Part shown: positions 1 through 11,339 of the stretch, piece after piece | Numbering within the stretch: the stretch's first letter is position 1 | Layout of the letters: the number at the start of each line of letters is the position of its first letter | NCBI GenBank assembly: GCA_023213395.1 | Contig: CM041465.1 | Coordinates: forward strand, 236,785,741 to 236,849,740 | Source of the DNA: Cycas panzhihuaensis | Lineage: Eukaryota > Cycadophyta | DNA length: 64,000 nucleotides | Reading direction: 5' to 3' | The notes under the pieces: generated by a model | Seen by the model: the letters and a program-made list of their open reading frames with translations, nothing else | What the model was told of the DNA's origin: nothing | Database searches by the model: none | Position numbers and translations under genes: made by a program

Positions 1-745
1 CTCCAATGGGAGTACCGCCTCGATCCGAGACCCGGGAGAACGGGTCATTCCTGGCGGATCGGACGGAAGTACGATAAGCCCATAAGGCGAGGGCAATGAA
101 GGTGCCAATCCCTTTGGGATTGACCAAGCAGTTTTCTTGAGAATGTTGATAAGAGTCTTGTTAAAGACTCCACCGCCATTGCCCGAGGGTAGTAAGGAGA
201 GGAAGTCTTATGGGAGATTTTAAACTTCTTGCAAAGCTCATCCACCTCCTTATTACAAAAGGGGTTCCATTGCCGTGTCGGGACGTCCGGAATCCCGAAG
301 CGGCAAATGATGTGCTGATAGATGAATGTGGCAATCGTTTTGTCGGGGGTAGTGATCAAAGGATGGCCTCCGCCCATTTGGTGAAATACTCGTGGCGGTC
401 AAGATGAACTTGTCTTTGACGACGAAGGCGGGAAATAGCCCCGATGAGGTCTAATCCCCCAGCGAAAGGCCATGGCGAAACAATAGGGTGCAAAGTCTCG
501 AAGGCACATGGGAAATGTTGGCATGCTCTTGACATCGCCGACATTTCAAAGACAAAGGCGTCTTTAAAGAGATGGCAAAAGTAGCCCATACGGAGGATCC
601 TCTGAGCCATAGATCGCCCCAGTGACCCCCACAAATGCCGTGGTGGCATTTGCGAACACCGATCGGCCAACCGTCGGTGACGTGTGGAGAAGGATCCCAT
701 CGAAGGACCTCTTGTACAATACCTCGTCCACGAGGAGGTATTCAC
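1..745 (-). pseudogene. TatA integrase: H2C2 zinc domain and start of catalytic core
   Basis: Integrase would insert the element cDNA into host DNA. Read on the minus strand, 745-500 holds the H2C2 zinc-binding region, including a GSLGRSMAQRI segment and a GYFCHLFKDA segment. The core begins near 470 with WPFAGGLDLIGAI, which carries the first catalytic Asp, and runs through EYFTKWAEAI. The second block near 100-250 (FCNKEVDELCKKFKISHK, then PYYP) is in another frame, so the second catalytic Asp is obscured by a frameshift. The glutamate block and C-terminal domain lie at or beyond the left edge. The same region of TatB (41680-43480) aligns throughout and confirms the identity. Confidence 0.88.
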
Positions 746-832
746 GAGCGGTCCTGATGCGAGATTTAACTTTGTTACTAGTGTCGGGCGGTATTGGCCT
801 GTGTGAGATACCGCACTATGTCACCGCACCAC

Positions 833-1500
833 TCATTGTCGGTGAGTGGATGGGGACGAACTCCCGGATCGTCGGGATAGACTCATCGGGAGAGAGTCAT
901 CAGCAGGAGTATCAAAGGAGTTAGGGATAGGGGTGTCTGCAGTTGCTCGGCCACTATCATGCCCTTCTTTGATTTGGTTAACGATAAGGAGATCAAATTC
1001 TTGGAGTAGGATAGCCCAACGACCCACCCCTACCGTCAAGTCCGAACGAGTTAGTAAGTATCTCAAGGGATCGGATTGAATGATCACCTTGGTAGTATTC
1101 GAGCAAGTAATGCCTAAACTTCTTGGTCGCGTAGACCAAGGAGAGACATTCCTTCTCGGTGGGGAATAGTTAAATTCGGCGACCACAAGGGCACGATGAT
1201 GAAGTATATAGCTCTCTCGGTTCTGAGTCATCCTCTGGCGAGCATAGCGCCCAAGGACTCATCGGTCAGAGGTATACAAAAGCGAAGGGCCTATCAAATC
1301 GGGAGGCGCCACGTAGGAGGCGGAAGCCGGGGCTTCCTTGAGTCCTTCGAGGCCTTTTGGGTCTTGTCGGACCGTGCAAAGGAGCTCCCTTCTTCAACAG
1401 TTCGTAAGGGTTTAGCATTCACGGTAGTCGGTAGGAAGCGCTGGGAAACCGAGCCTACCTAGAAGCGACTTGATCTGCCGTTGAGTTCTGGGAGGCGGCA
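833..1500 (-). pseudogene. TatA RNase H (pol-linked)
   Basis: This is the RNase H that follows RT and degrades RNA in the RNA-DNA hybrid. The minus-strand frame at 1231-833 shows the typical gypsy stretch: a tyrosine-rich YILHHRALV segment, then SDPLRYLLTRSDLTVG, then RWAILLQEFDLL, ending in ADTPIPNSFDTPADD. The middle part (about 1200-1100) lies in a different frame, so at least two frameshifts are present. The C-terminus is about 90 bases from the integrase zinc domain, so no second RNase H sits between RNase H and integrase in this element. It joins RT on its right side without an obvious boundary. Confidence 0.85.
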
Positions 1501-2290
1501 TGTCGAGATCGCCCGACTTTGTCGGTCGATCTGAATTCCTGTTTGGATACAAGGAACCCAAGGAGTTTACCCGTGACGGCAAACACACATTTGAGCGGAT
1601 TAAGATCGGCGTGATACTCGCGGCATCGTGAGAAGATGGCACGCAAGTCGGAAGGGTGATGGGCTCTCACGAGAAAGACCCATCATATCGTCCATGAAGA
1701 CCTCCAACGTGTCGTTGATGAGATCGTGGAAGATGAAGTGCATGGCTCTTTGATATGTAGCACCTGCATTTTTAAGACCAAAGGGCATCGCCTTGTAGGC
1801 GAAGGTACCCCAGGGAGTAGTGAAGGCCGTCTTATGGCGGTCTTCGGGGGAAATCTGGATTTGGTTGTAACCGGAGAAGCCGTCCATTAAGGACATCACT
1901 TCGAATCCGGTGGTGCGATCGATGATTTGATCTAAGAAGGGTAGCGGGAAATTGTCCTTAGGACAAGCGTTGTTGATGTCGCGGAAATCGACGCATATGC
2001 GGATTGCCTCGTTCTTTTGTAGCAACGAACAATATTAGAGACCCACTTAGGGTAATCAATAGAAGTAACAAGCCCGGCATCCGTAAGCTTTTCAACCTCC
2101 ATCTTGGCGAGAGCTTGGTGAAGAGGGCCGCCTCGGCGCCGCAGGGGCCAGGCGCCGGGAAGGGTGGTGAGGTTATGGGTGACAATCGAGGGTCGATTCC
2201 CTTCATGTCGAGATAATCCCACGCGAAAATGTCTCGAAATTCACGGAGCAGAAGGGAATATTCCCTAATCTCATCAGAGAGCATTCTGCC
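1500..2290 (-). pseudogene. TatA reverse transcriptase
   Basis: RNA-dependent DNA polymerase of the element. The N-terminal finger (2284-2030) includes REFRDIFAWDYLDMKGIDP. The palm follows at 2025-1600 with CVDFRDINNACPKDNFPLP, GFSGYNQIQISPEDRHKTAF and GLKNAGATYQRAM. The catalytic box reads VFMDDMMG at about 1686-1710, so both aspartates are intact. The FMDD form is the Tat-type version of YxDD. Frameshifts occur near 2020, 1670 and 1560, so the protein is broken into four overlapping frames, although few C-to-T stops are seen. The connection domain (HADLNPLKCVF, then GKLLGFLVS) follows at 1640-1540. Identity is certain; function as read is lost. Confidence 0.93.
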
Positions 2291-3110
2291 CCAACCCTAA
2301 TGACCTTGCCCGGGGCCAAGACTACGTCTTGAATTCCCCCCATGCACATGGCATTGCCCTCTTCAAAGTGAAGAGGGGCAAGATCAACGGGAGGAGGAGG
2401 AATAGGAGAGGGGATCGGATCGTGGCGTGGATCCGACCGCAAGGATCTTCCGGTGACCGAGCCGGTGGTGACCAGAAGGCAGATTAGGTGCAAGGCCCGC
2501 TAGGTGCTCCAGCAGGGCTTCATCATCCTCGAAATAGTCCACTCCATGGATGACCCTATTTCGAGTAGAAGAAGCGCTAGAAGGGAAAGGAGCAACGGGG
2601 TGATCATGATCATGGATCGCTCAACTCCTTCATGGAAATCAGAAGGAAAACCAGGAAAGAGGCTCCTCGAGGAGGAGGCGAAGGCAATTCCTCAAAACCA
2701 TCACTGCGGAGGGTAATGAAAAGAAGAACCGACGGCGGGTCGGCCACGAGTGATGGTGTGTGACACGACGAGGGGCTAGTCTCACCAACGAGAGAGGTTC
2801 CAAACGAGGGTCTAGAGCGAGACAGTACGGCCTATTGGCGAAGGAAAGAAATGGGTGGAGACAACCCTCGTCTCCGTCAGCGATTCATCATCATTGAGCG
2901 AAGCAAGGTACCCATAACTCCAGACGCCAATAGGGGCAAAAGCGTGCGAGACTAGGAAGGGAAGATGTGGGATCTTCTTCCACGGATTGGGTATACCAAT
3001 TGAACAAGAGGCGTGAGTGGGTGAACCTTGGTTTGCCGAATTGGCATAACGAGTTTGTTTGGCAAAAGGGCGTTCACGGAACCACTCTCATTCGTCCGTC
3101 ATGGGCCAAT
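2290..3110 (-). other. TatA protease-RT linker
   Basis: No catalytic domain is visible here. Part of it is still recognisable by comparison with TatB: a segment at about 2340-2400 (plus strand reads CCTCTTCAAAGTGAAGAGGGG) matches TatB at 45078-45100 (CCTTCCTCAAAGTGAAGGGG). The minus-strand frame 2493-2203 encodes an acidic, proline-rich stretch (DPIPSPIPPPPVDLAPLHF) leading into RT. Long unstructured linkers between protease and RT are usual in Tat/Ogre elements. Confidence 0.6.
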
Positions 3111-3700
3111 TTAAGTCCCCAAAGGGTCGAACACACGGCTCCCATTTGGTCGAGCCATGGGCGACCCAGGAAGGAGGTTGTAATCCACGTCAACGCCGAG
3201 GACTACAACATCGGCAAGAACAGTTTTGCCCCAAGGGTGGCGGAATCGCGACGGTCCAGGAGGGTCTTCGCTCAAATCATACCCTTGGCATCGCCGAGGC
3301 AGGTTCCAAGGCGGAGATACCAAGCTCTTGCATAACACGCAAGGGCATGGCATCGACGTAAGAGCCGTTGTCGACAACAGTTCTTCTGAGGGTACAATCA
3401 GCGACGATCGTGATGGTGAATGGGAAGTTCCACTGACGTTCCCGTTCACCGGCGGGAGGAAGATCCTTAGGATCGAAGGAAATAGTGGGTCCGCCACCTT
3501 GGGCGACGCCAAAGCGTGGGCGAGCACATCTCCGATCCTAAAGCTTCCAGGAGGAGGGCCCGTTGCTCGGGACAACTCCTCAGAACGTCCATCAAGGACA
3601 TTCCTGCAGCGACCGTATGGAGCTCGTCCACAACGGAGAAGGGTTTACCCTTCCCAGTGGGTTGGGTAAGTGCCCTTCGAAAGTCGTAACGACCCGGGCG
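3111..3700 (-). pseudogene. TatA retropepsin-like protease
   Basis: Aspartic protease that cleaves the Gag-Pol precursor. The active-site loop reads VVDNGSYVDAM on the minus strand at about 3379-3347, so the catalytic Asp is kept; the D-N-G-S form is usual in this gypsy group. About 60 codons later, in another frame, the second hallmark appears at about 3210-3130: VDVDYNLLPGSP, corresponding to the YNxLLGRPW motif. At least one frameshift separates the two. TatB shows the same pair of motifs at 46256-46218 and about 46090-46040. The domain is about 100 residues long, as expected. Confidence 0.85.
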
Positions 3701-6065
3701 CATGTGAATAGCCTTGGGGAAAGAGGATTCGGGAGGAAGGGTCTCGGAAGGATCGGAAGGAGCGGAAGAACTGGCGGCTCCATGCTTCCTTAGCGGTTTG
3801 AGATCGCGTAAGGGCGAAAGTCGGAGTTGCTTCAAGCAAGCGAATCACCTTCTTCCCCTATTAGGGTCGTGAAGGCGATGGAGATCTGCAGGCCGGAGAG
3901 CGAGAAGAGGAAGAAGAGTTAGGCGCCCTTCCCTTTGTCGCGGGAAGGGCGGGGATCGGTGATCTTCCTCGATTCACGGTTGTTCTTGGTTTGGGGTTGC
4001 GATCACGTTCCCCATGTTTGAGAGCGGATCCTTGTGAAACAGTTGGTCTAGATTAGGCCTTGAGGCCCGTTTGGGAGAGGAATCGCGTCGAGGGGCATCC
4101 TTTGGATGCTGGGCCCTACAACGTGAATCGTCATGGAAGCAATCCCCATAAATGGAACACCACTTCTTCTCAAGCGGAGGGTCGGACCTTCTCGCTTGGG
4201 AGGACTGGGCGTTCCCATTCACAGGAAGAGCAGCTTGGGTAGTTTGTTGGACTTGTTTGTTTGAAGTAGGAGCCGAAGGACCTTGAAGCTTGAGCTCCTT
4301 CATCGTGCCTTTCGAGCAGTATAGGTGAGGTGAGGGGATCTAAGGTCCTCTCGGTGGGATGAGAGGAAGACCGCGTCGGTGAGAAGGTTTAGTGTCTTTG
4401 GTAGGGGTGGTGCCTCACGGCGTTGTGAGGGCTTAAGAGGTTTCTTGAGACCGGCTTGGATCTCAATAGCCTCCAACGCCAAGCACTTGGCGATCAGCGG
4501 AATCACTGCGTGGTCGCCCCCATCTTGAGGACTTCCACGTGGACTTGGAACGGCGCATTGACAAACAGTCGCTTGACTCCTCGGGCAAAGTCGCCTTGGT
4601 GGAGTGGGCGGATCGTGGAATCGCCGCACAAAGTCACGATTCATCTCATCGTGACCTTGTTTGAGCGAGAGAAGGGATTTCATCCCGCTCTCGAATGGGC
4701 GAGCTACATCAAAGTAATTGATGAACTCGTCCACCAATTCTTTGGAATGAATAGTGAGTGGGCGGGGCGATAAAACCATTTAAGGGCGTCACCGCAAGGA
4801 TCGAGGAAAGAGTTTCATCAAAATATGGTCGTAAGCCCGATGTCGATGCATGCCATGAGAAACTACGGACATGCTCATGGGTCTTCGACGAAGTCCCATC
4901 GAATCTAGGAACTTCGAGGAGGATGAGGCGGCAAGTTGGTTCGCAACGCCTCAGCGAGAGAGGTTGACCTAAAGTCCACGAAGGCGCGCCTTGCACAGGC
5001 AAGTAGGATCAACAAACGTCAAAGTAGGTGGCGCGCAAGGAGTGGATGGGGGTAGGACACCCATCCCTCCTTGAGGAACCACCCCTTGCTGACAAGAGGC
5101 GTGGAAAAGGGTGCCTTGGAAGGGTCAGTTCCCTGCGAGGCACAGCGGATGGAACCGCATTGGATGGCGGACAAGAGGGATGCGGGCAGGTTACGCCCAT
5201 ACGGCCACACGTAGGTGGGGCCATTCCGTATGGGTGTGGCGGATCCACCCATAAGCGGAAGACGGCTTCCCTACCACCTTTGAGGTTGAGAAGTATACCA
5301 GGGGAACGTGAAAGAAGCACCAACGCCTTGGGTTGGAGGATGCGTGGGAGCAGATCCCACCGAGTGGTGGAAGACTAGCAGGCAACTAGGCCTCTTAGGA
5401 GGCGGCATGTGCCGTTGGGAGGCGGCACATTAGTTGGATCGGGAATGGGTATGCTAACCCCGGTGAGGACGAGACACAGTGAGAAGGCCCTAAGGCATTA
5501 GGGCCGTGATCAGGGATGGAAGGGGCCACACGTGCCCCCACGGAAGCAGATGGGGCGTCTGGCGTAGGCACGAAAGGGTTTGTTGTCACGGGAAAGGCGG
5601 ACGAGGATGAAGCGTGAGGGGAAGAGGCGAGGAGGAAGAGGCTCCCTGCGGGACACCCTCAAGCCATTCGGGACGTGGTTGAGAGCATGCATCTTGGCAC
5701 ATCCGTCGAAGAGCCTCAAGCACGTCAGCGGAGGAGTCCCCACATACCCATAAGAGGTGATCGGGACCTCGAACAAGGCATGTCCATCGAAGGTTCCTCA
5801 TAAAATCACCCACTACGTGGCAATCCTCGGGAGGAGCGGATCCCTCTACGTGGGTAGAAGGATGGGGAGCACAAGAAAGGTGTTGATCGATCGGGTAGTA
5901 AAAGTCGTCACCCTCTTGGGTGGACTCGAATGATGAAGGAAGAGCTTGGGTTTCCATAACAAGGCGGGATAGGTCAATCGGAGAGTACCCTTCCATAGTC
6001 GGATCGGGATCCGACGAGGCAAGAAGGCTATACTCGGGGTCTTCTAACAAAGGGGTAGACCGCAT
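3700..6065 (-). pseudogene. TatA gag
   Basis: Structural capsid protein. A likely start is the Met at 6065, giving MRSTPLLEDPEYSLLASSD; the TatB gag N-terminus (about 49090-49040) has the matching SPIEEEPLYSSIISSNSE. An open frame then runs to 5586 with a serine/proline-rich end. After several frameshifts the gag core follows at 4960-4600: VPRFDGTSSKTHEHVRSF, then FINYFDVARPFESGMKSLL and LKQGHDEMNRDFVRRFHDP. A zinc-knuckle-like motif lies at about 4160-4110: C-S-I-Y-G-D-C-F-H-D-D-S-R-C, which is C-x2-H-x4-H-x4-C with the first His changed to Tyr. Gag is long, over 700 codons, as in other Tat elements. Frames change at least four times. Confidence 0.85.
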
Positions 6066-6262
6066 GACGACGAGAGAAAGCAGGCGCATGCAAGGTCGAC
6101 CGACGATGTCAGGGAAAGAGAAGGAACAGTATAACACACGCGTTGGGGGCTGCCCAACGTGGAGGTCAAGACAGGTATAGAAAGGATCACACAGAGTAGC
6201 GAAACCAGCAAGAGAGGCGAGACTAGCTCCCTTCTTGGCGGTCCCAGTATGGTCGATGGGAC
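6066..6262 (-). promoter_or_regulatory. TatA 5' leader and candidate primer-binding site
   Basis: Between the LTR and the gag start. On the minus strand, about 6262-6238 reads ATCGACCATACTGGGACCGCC, which lines up with TatB just inside its 5' LTR (TTGGTGACCATATTGGGGAATGCC at 49286-49263). This is the expected position for tRNA priming of minus-strand synthesis. The match to a tRNA 3' end is not proven; Tat elements generally use a non-initiator tRNA. Confidence 0.45.
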
Positions 6263-8780
6263 GCCTGCTGGGATAACCACTTTGGCCCGATAGGCGCGGG
6301 GAGAGATGGTGACGAAAGCGGTGGGAAGTGGAACCTCTGAGGCAAGCAACTACCACGCAGAGCGCCCGTCTTGTGAGGCCTTGAGTTCGGGATCTGCAAT
6401 GGAGTCTGGCTACTACTGGGTGACCCTTCACCACCTTGAGCGAAGGCGAAGATACGTGGGGCAGACAGGGTCGACACAGGAGTAGGCCCCTCCACCCTTG
6501 GGTGGCCAGAAGGGAGAGAGAAAGAACCTAACAAGGATAGGCCAAGAACAATCCTATGCAATCTAACCGGTATACGAGCGTCGGGAAGCAAGGCTCGGCT
6601 AAGGAAGAGGGAGGAAGGGTAAGGGAGAAGAAGACTCCTACAACCTTTCCTCTGAATAACAAAAGTACATGCAACAAGGCAAACAAATTGCAAACTAATA
6701 CAAAAGGCAATTTTCCCTTTTAATCTTCGATGTCCTAATTACTAGGAAAAGAATAAAAGAAGGAAAAAGACCGTGGGTAGCGAAGGGGAGCGGAGGCGTG
6801 CACCGGGCCGAAGCGTGAGAGATGGCGTAGCCTTCAGAGGAGCACCCAACCACTCAGCTGCATCTGGGATGTGAAATGTGGCGGCGGCGAAAAGGGGCTT
6901 CCTTACCTTCCCGGAAAAATAAATGCGATCTAGAAGGAAGGAAAGGAACGCTAACTAGCAAATGAGATAGCATAAAATATGACACATGCAAGGGACGCTT
7001 CTGGTGGAAGGGGGCAGCAGACAACGTTCTCCGTGGCGTCCCAGTACCTGTAAGCAACAAAGGTCTCCCTCTGCCGGGGAGACACCTATATGCAACACAA
7101 AGATCTAGCAATATATGTCTAACAACATAAACAAGAGTCTAAATGTACATGCATCAATGTTAGTCCAATAAGGGAAATACCAAAGAAGAGCGATCCAAAT
7201 GAAATGGAACAACAAGGTAAGCCTCGGGTGGCCTCACAGCATAAATGGTGCCCAAACCTCTCCCCAAGAGCCACGGGCGAGGAGAAAGTCAAGACTCAAG
7301 GTGGAAAACTACCGCAAGAAGGGGCAAGAAAGACCCAAAGACACCCACGGGAACCGGATGCTACGGGAGCAAACCGTGTAGGGAGCAAAGGTGGAGCAAG
7401 AACCCGCGGTTGGGGCCTATGGATGGCACCCAAACTGAATAAAGGGTCCCAAATCAGTGGCGCAACTTGTGGCAGTGGTTTGGGCAACCAAGGAGCCTTG
7501 AACCCTTGTTTGCAAGCCAAGAGTAGCAGGCGAGGGGGCTTTGGAGGGCTTTGAGCCGCTTGGGGAGCGTGGAAGGTGGTGCGGAATCCACCCGGCTCTG
7601 TCCCAAAGCCTATGCAACCCCTCAACCTTGGCCTTGGACAAAGAACGCAGCGAAGCGGAGGGAGAGTGGTACAAGTCCTCAAGAGGACGAAAACCAACTC
7701 TCAAGCAACAAATGAAAACAAATAAGTGAAGTGTAGATATCACCAAAACAAATACAAAGTGAAGAGTACACGGAAAGGGAGGCAAGGGATTTGCCCACCA
7801 AAAGGCGTGAAGAAGAAGGGAACACACAGAATCTGGAATAGAGCGGGCCAGGGCCCCTGCTATGGAGGTGGAAGCAGGAAACACTGCAAGCAGGGAACTC
7901 GTGGATCGCCTGGGTGAAAAGCAGTGGAAACCGCTTCAAAGGAGCCCTCTCCAAGGCGTTTGAGGGCCGAGAGAATGTCTCGGCCAAGCCAAAGGAGAGT
8001 GGGCGTATGAAGAGTGCAGTCCGATTGTTGCAAAAGCAATGAAGAGAGCGAGGCAGAGAGTGTTCCTCTTGAGAGTCAATCCAAAAGTGAGCAAAAAGAT
8101 CCTTAGAGAGCCAAAAGATGTTTAAGTACTAAAGCAAAACCCTAAAGTGCCTGAATAGGCACCTACGGAAGGGAAAAAGGCGAACCACGTGGCGGTTCCC
8201 AATAAATGCGAAATTGCCACGGATTTAAAAACAAATAGAGGCAGTCGTCTGGAAACTTTAGCGATCTGAATATTCAGTGATGCGAAAATTCCGGCGATCA
8301 CAAGATCACTGACTGCCAAGATTACGGCAGTATGCACCAGAGACACAAATGGGGCCCTGTGGGCCAGTGGGGCAAGCAGAAAAGGCTAAAGGACAACTAA
8401 AACACCCACCCAGGAGCAAACAAGCCAAGAAACGGGCCCACGGGAGCAGAAATGGGACCCCAAATGAGGTGGCAAGCTAACCAAGCGACGATGAGACATC
8501 ACACGGGTGGAAGTGGCGCAAACCCGGTGGGTCCAGGAGAGAGGAGGGCGGAAGTGAAGTAATACGGTCACTGTGGTGCCACACTCGCTAAGAGTGTGCC
8601 CCTGCTATAGTCGTCATAGGCTAAACATAGGTGTGGACGACGACCAGGCCGCCCACAAAGTCATACGCATGCAAATATGTAAGCAGACAATCAGTACACA
8701 AAAGTGATGGTAATGCTAGAGACATACCTGCACTTACCTGAGTCGGTGATTCCGTATCCATTCCCGGAAGCCGGGAAACA
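6263..8780 (-). repeat. TatA 5' LTR
   Basis: Long terminal repeat of about 2.5 kb with no coding capacity I can support. On the minus strand it begins TGTTTCCCGGCTTCC at 8780, a start shared with TatE (TGTTTCCCAGC) and similar to TatB. Inside, plus-strand 6895-6915 (AGGGGCTTCCTTACCTTCCC) matches the TatB LTRs at 34748-34768 and 50383-50403, confirming LTR identity. The inner edge near 6262 is inferred from the primer site and is uncertain by tens of bases. Open frames here (for example 7417-7884 and 7204-7554) have no relatives I recognise and are probably chance products of GC-rich DNA. Confidence 0.75.
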
Positions 8781-8787
8781 GTTACCT

Positions 8788-9770
8788 ACAAAGAAAATAT
8801 TAGGAAGGATAGTGAGATTTTGACACTTATATTTTGTGCACTTGAAGATCATATTTTCCCTTGGGTTAGTGAGTTCATCAAATCAAAGGAAGTTTAGGAT
8901 ACACTTCAGTTAATATGTGAAGAAGTTGCATCTTCTAAACTCCAAAATCTTAAAAGCAAATTTGAGAACTTACGTATGATGTTCACAGAAACTATAACTG
9001 AGTTCATGACAAAGGTATAAGATATAGTCAACTAGATGAGGTCTCTTAAAGATATCTTCATAGAATAAAAAGTGGTTGAACAGATCCTAAGATGTGTTAG
9101 TGCATCTAGATATTTCAAAATGATCACCATAAGTATAAGTATGTCAAAAGACTTAAGCATATTAAAGGTGGAACAACTTGGTGCCATGCTCATGTTAGTA
9201 GAAGAACAACAAAATGCCAATGAGTCACTTGAATATGCCTTTGCCACAAAGGCATGAATCCAATCTAATTCTTAAGCAAGAACTTCAAGGTCCAAAGAAT
9301 CACTTATAAAAAGAATAGATAGGAATCCTAGAAGAGAAGTTAAATAAGATCCTCCCAAATATCAAGCCGCTCATTAAAGGAGACAAGGAGGACATCAATA
9401 AAATGAGAAGCCTCATAGGTATACAAACCTAAAGAAATAATTTGAAGGACATATATGTTGTCCAAACTATCAAGGTAATCCCTAATCATCAAGGTCTAAT
9501 CAAGATTATTATGATAATAGACCAAGAGAAAATCCTCCTTCATATCATGAGGAAAAGGGGAGACCCTCTAATGTTGATAGATCTTATCCATGAAGAAGGA
9601 GTTTAAGTTATGGAAGGAGAAATCCCCTATATTATTCATATTGTCATAGAAGTGGCTATTCTAAAGATAAATGTTTCTCAAAACATGGACCACCCACTAG
9701 AGGAAATGCCCATAATACAACTGAATCAAGGGACAATAATAGATTATTTCTATCTAGCTTCACTACTAAA
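8788..9770 (+). pseudogene. CopA gag
   Basis: Capsid protein fragment. The frame from 8788 reads ENIRKDSEILTLIFCALEDH, which corresponds to CopB ENIKKDKDALALIFYALYNH near 29150. It continues through a helical core (SKLQNLKSKFENLRMMF at about 8930) to EEQQNANESLEYAFATKA at 9258. The nucleic-acid-binding knuckle is at about 9630-9680 (YCHRSGYSKDKC), where the expected first Cys is missing and the His is Tyr. Stops at several points, including before 9258, make it a pseudogene. TatA truncates the N-terminus. Confidence 0.85.
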
Positions 9771-9779
9771 GAGGAAGAG

Positions 9780-10330
9780 GATAATGGTTGGTATATTAAT
9801 TTAGGATATTCAACCCATATGACATATAAGGAACACTTGTTTTATACTTTGGACAAAAGCAGTAAAGGGTCCATTATGTTTGGAGATGATACCTCCAACG
9901 AATCAATTATTAGAGGTAATATAGCCCTAATGATAGATATAGGAGAATATAGACATCTAGATGATGTCTTGTATGTTCCAACTTTAAATAAAAACTTATT
10001 ATCAATAGGGAAAATGATGGGACAAGACTAGAAAGTTATTTTTAGCAATGGTAAGTGTGTGATTAAAGATAAAAGGAGAAACAAAGCTATAGTTACTAAA
10101 TGGAAAATGACTAAAGATTGCTTGTTCAAACTTATTCTTACTCATTCAGATGCATATGCTCTAAGAACTTTAGCTAAATTGGATAGAAAATTATGGCATA
10201 GAAGATTTGGCCATCTTAATTATAATAGTTTACCTTTTATAAAGTGGATGGATATCGTCAATGGATTACCACATGTTGAGGTGAACAAAAACTAATATGA
10301 AGGATGTCTTCTTGCCAAACACCATAGGGA
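9780..10330 (+). pseudogene. CopA protease and pre-integrase zinc region
   Basis: The protease starts with NGWYINLGYSTHMTY at about 9784-9827. The family motif is D-S-G-x-S-x-H-M, so the catalytic Asp is now Asn and the next residue is Leu. The domain goes on with GDDTSNESIIRGNIAL and VLYVPTLNKNLLSIG up to 10031. The pre-integrase region at 10160-10330 has LWHRRFGHLN and EGCLLAKHHRESF, giving the H-H and one Cys of the HHCC finger; the other Cys position reads Tyr. One in-frame stop lies at 10029 and another at about 10294. Confidence 0.85.
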
Positions 10331-10339
10331 AAGTTTTCC

Positions 10340-11070
10340 ATATTTTAGTTGTCAAACATTAGGTCCACTCCAATTAGTATACACAGATATTTATGGTCCT
10401 ATGAACATTCCTTTACTAGTAGGTGCTAAGTACTTCATCATATTCATAGATGATTTCACAATGAAGACATGGGTGTTCTTCCTCAAATATAAATTAGATG
10501 CCTTCCAATACTTTGTTAACTTCAAAACCTTTATGGACTGACAAAGTAGATATAAATTACTATCCCTAAGATTAGATAATATGGGAGAATTTATCTCTAA
10601 TATATTTAAGGACTATTGTGTACACCATGGAATTAAAAGATAGTTCACTAATCCTTAGACTCCACAGCAAAATGGTATAATGAAGAGAAAAAATCAAACT
10701 ATAGTCAAAATGGCTAGGTGTATACTTAAGGACAAGAATTTGGGACATGAGTTTTGGGTTGAAGTAGTACACACAAGTATTTATTTACTCAATAGGTGCT
10801 CCACCAAAGCCCTTAGGTGGAAAACTCTAGAAGAAGCTTAGACTAGTTACAAACTAAGCATATATTATCTTAGAGTATTTGGATGCCTTGCCTATGCTCA
10901 CATTATTGATCAATGAAGATCCAAATTAAATGATCATAGCATCAAATGTATTTTTCTTAGTTATAGTAAAACATCCAAGTCATATAAGGTTTATGATCCT
11001 AAATAAAAAAGGTTCATGTTAAGCAGGGATGTTAAGTTCCAAGAGGATACCTACTATCAAGATACTTAAG
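10340..11070 (+). pseudogene. CopA integrase
   Basis: Integrase of the D,D(35)E type. The first Asp is in YTDIYGPM (about 10380-10403). The second is in RLDNMGEFIS (about 10570-10600). The glutamate block near 10672-10700 reads NGIMKRKNQT where the family has V-E-R-K-N, so the catalytic Glu has become Lys by a single G-to-A change. The C-terminal part is clear: LGHEFWVEVVHTSIYLLNR at about 10740-10797, LRVFGCLAYAH, and SKSYKVYDPK. Several stops occur. Integrase activity from this copy is not expected. Confidence 0.88.
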
Positions 11071-11339
11071 AAAAAAAAGAAAGGAAGTTGCAATAAAGTT
11101 AGATACATCATCCAAAACCAAATATGTGCCTCCTATATTTGATTTTAGGAGAAGTATTAATGAACCTAGTAAGGAGGGAACTTCCTCTCAACCTCCACCA
11201 CAAAACTTACCAAAATAGGTTCATCAAAATTATGACTTGGGTAATATCTTAGATAATAATTGTAGATCCACACACTCACATAGGGTTAACTTTTCCCTAA
11301 GGAGAAAAGTATTAGAGACTCATGAGCCTCAAATCTTTG

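Larger units (their letters stand above)
1..8780 (-). mobile_element. TatA: Tat/Ogre-type Ty3/gypsy retrotransposon, 5' two-thirds
   Basis: Minus-strand gypsy element whose 3' end lies off the left edge. From right to left it shows a 5' LTR, a primer site, gag, protease, reverse transcriptase, RNase H, the integrase zinc domain and part of the integrase core. This domain order is that of Ty3/gypsy. The LTR ends in GGGAAACA at 8780, matching the ends of the TatB and TatE LTRs, and the next bases (GTTAC) would be the target duplication, whose partner is outside the window. The region is clearly richer in G+C than the rest and keeps many CpG sites. The reading frame shifts often, so the element is not functional as read. 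Lineage assignment rests on RT and protease motifs and on similarity to TatB. Confidence 0.9.

Noticed and set aside
6066-6434. Upstream 120 codons of a 282-codon minus-strand frame, as part of a longer protein
   Set aside because: The part above 6065 crosses the primer site and LTR. Similarity with TatB gag begins at the Met at 6065, so only the lower part is taken as gag.
7204-7884. Open frames of 116-155 codons inside the TatA LTR, as host or element genes
   Set aside because: No recognisable motif, the frames overlap on both strands, and GC-rich DNA gives such frames by chance.
8122-8346. A hydrophobic 74-codon minus-strand frame that looks like a membrane protein
   Set aside because: It lies inside the TatA LTR and has no relative or conserved start.
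1-8780. TatA as a horizontally transferred segment because of its high GC
   Set aside because: It is clearly related to TatB next to it; the GC difference is explained by C-to-T decay of the other copies.
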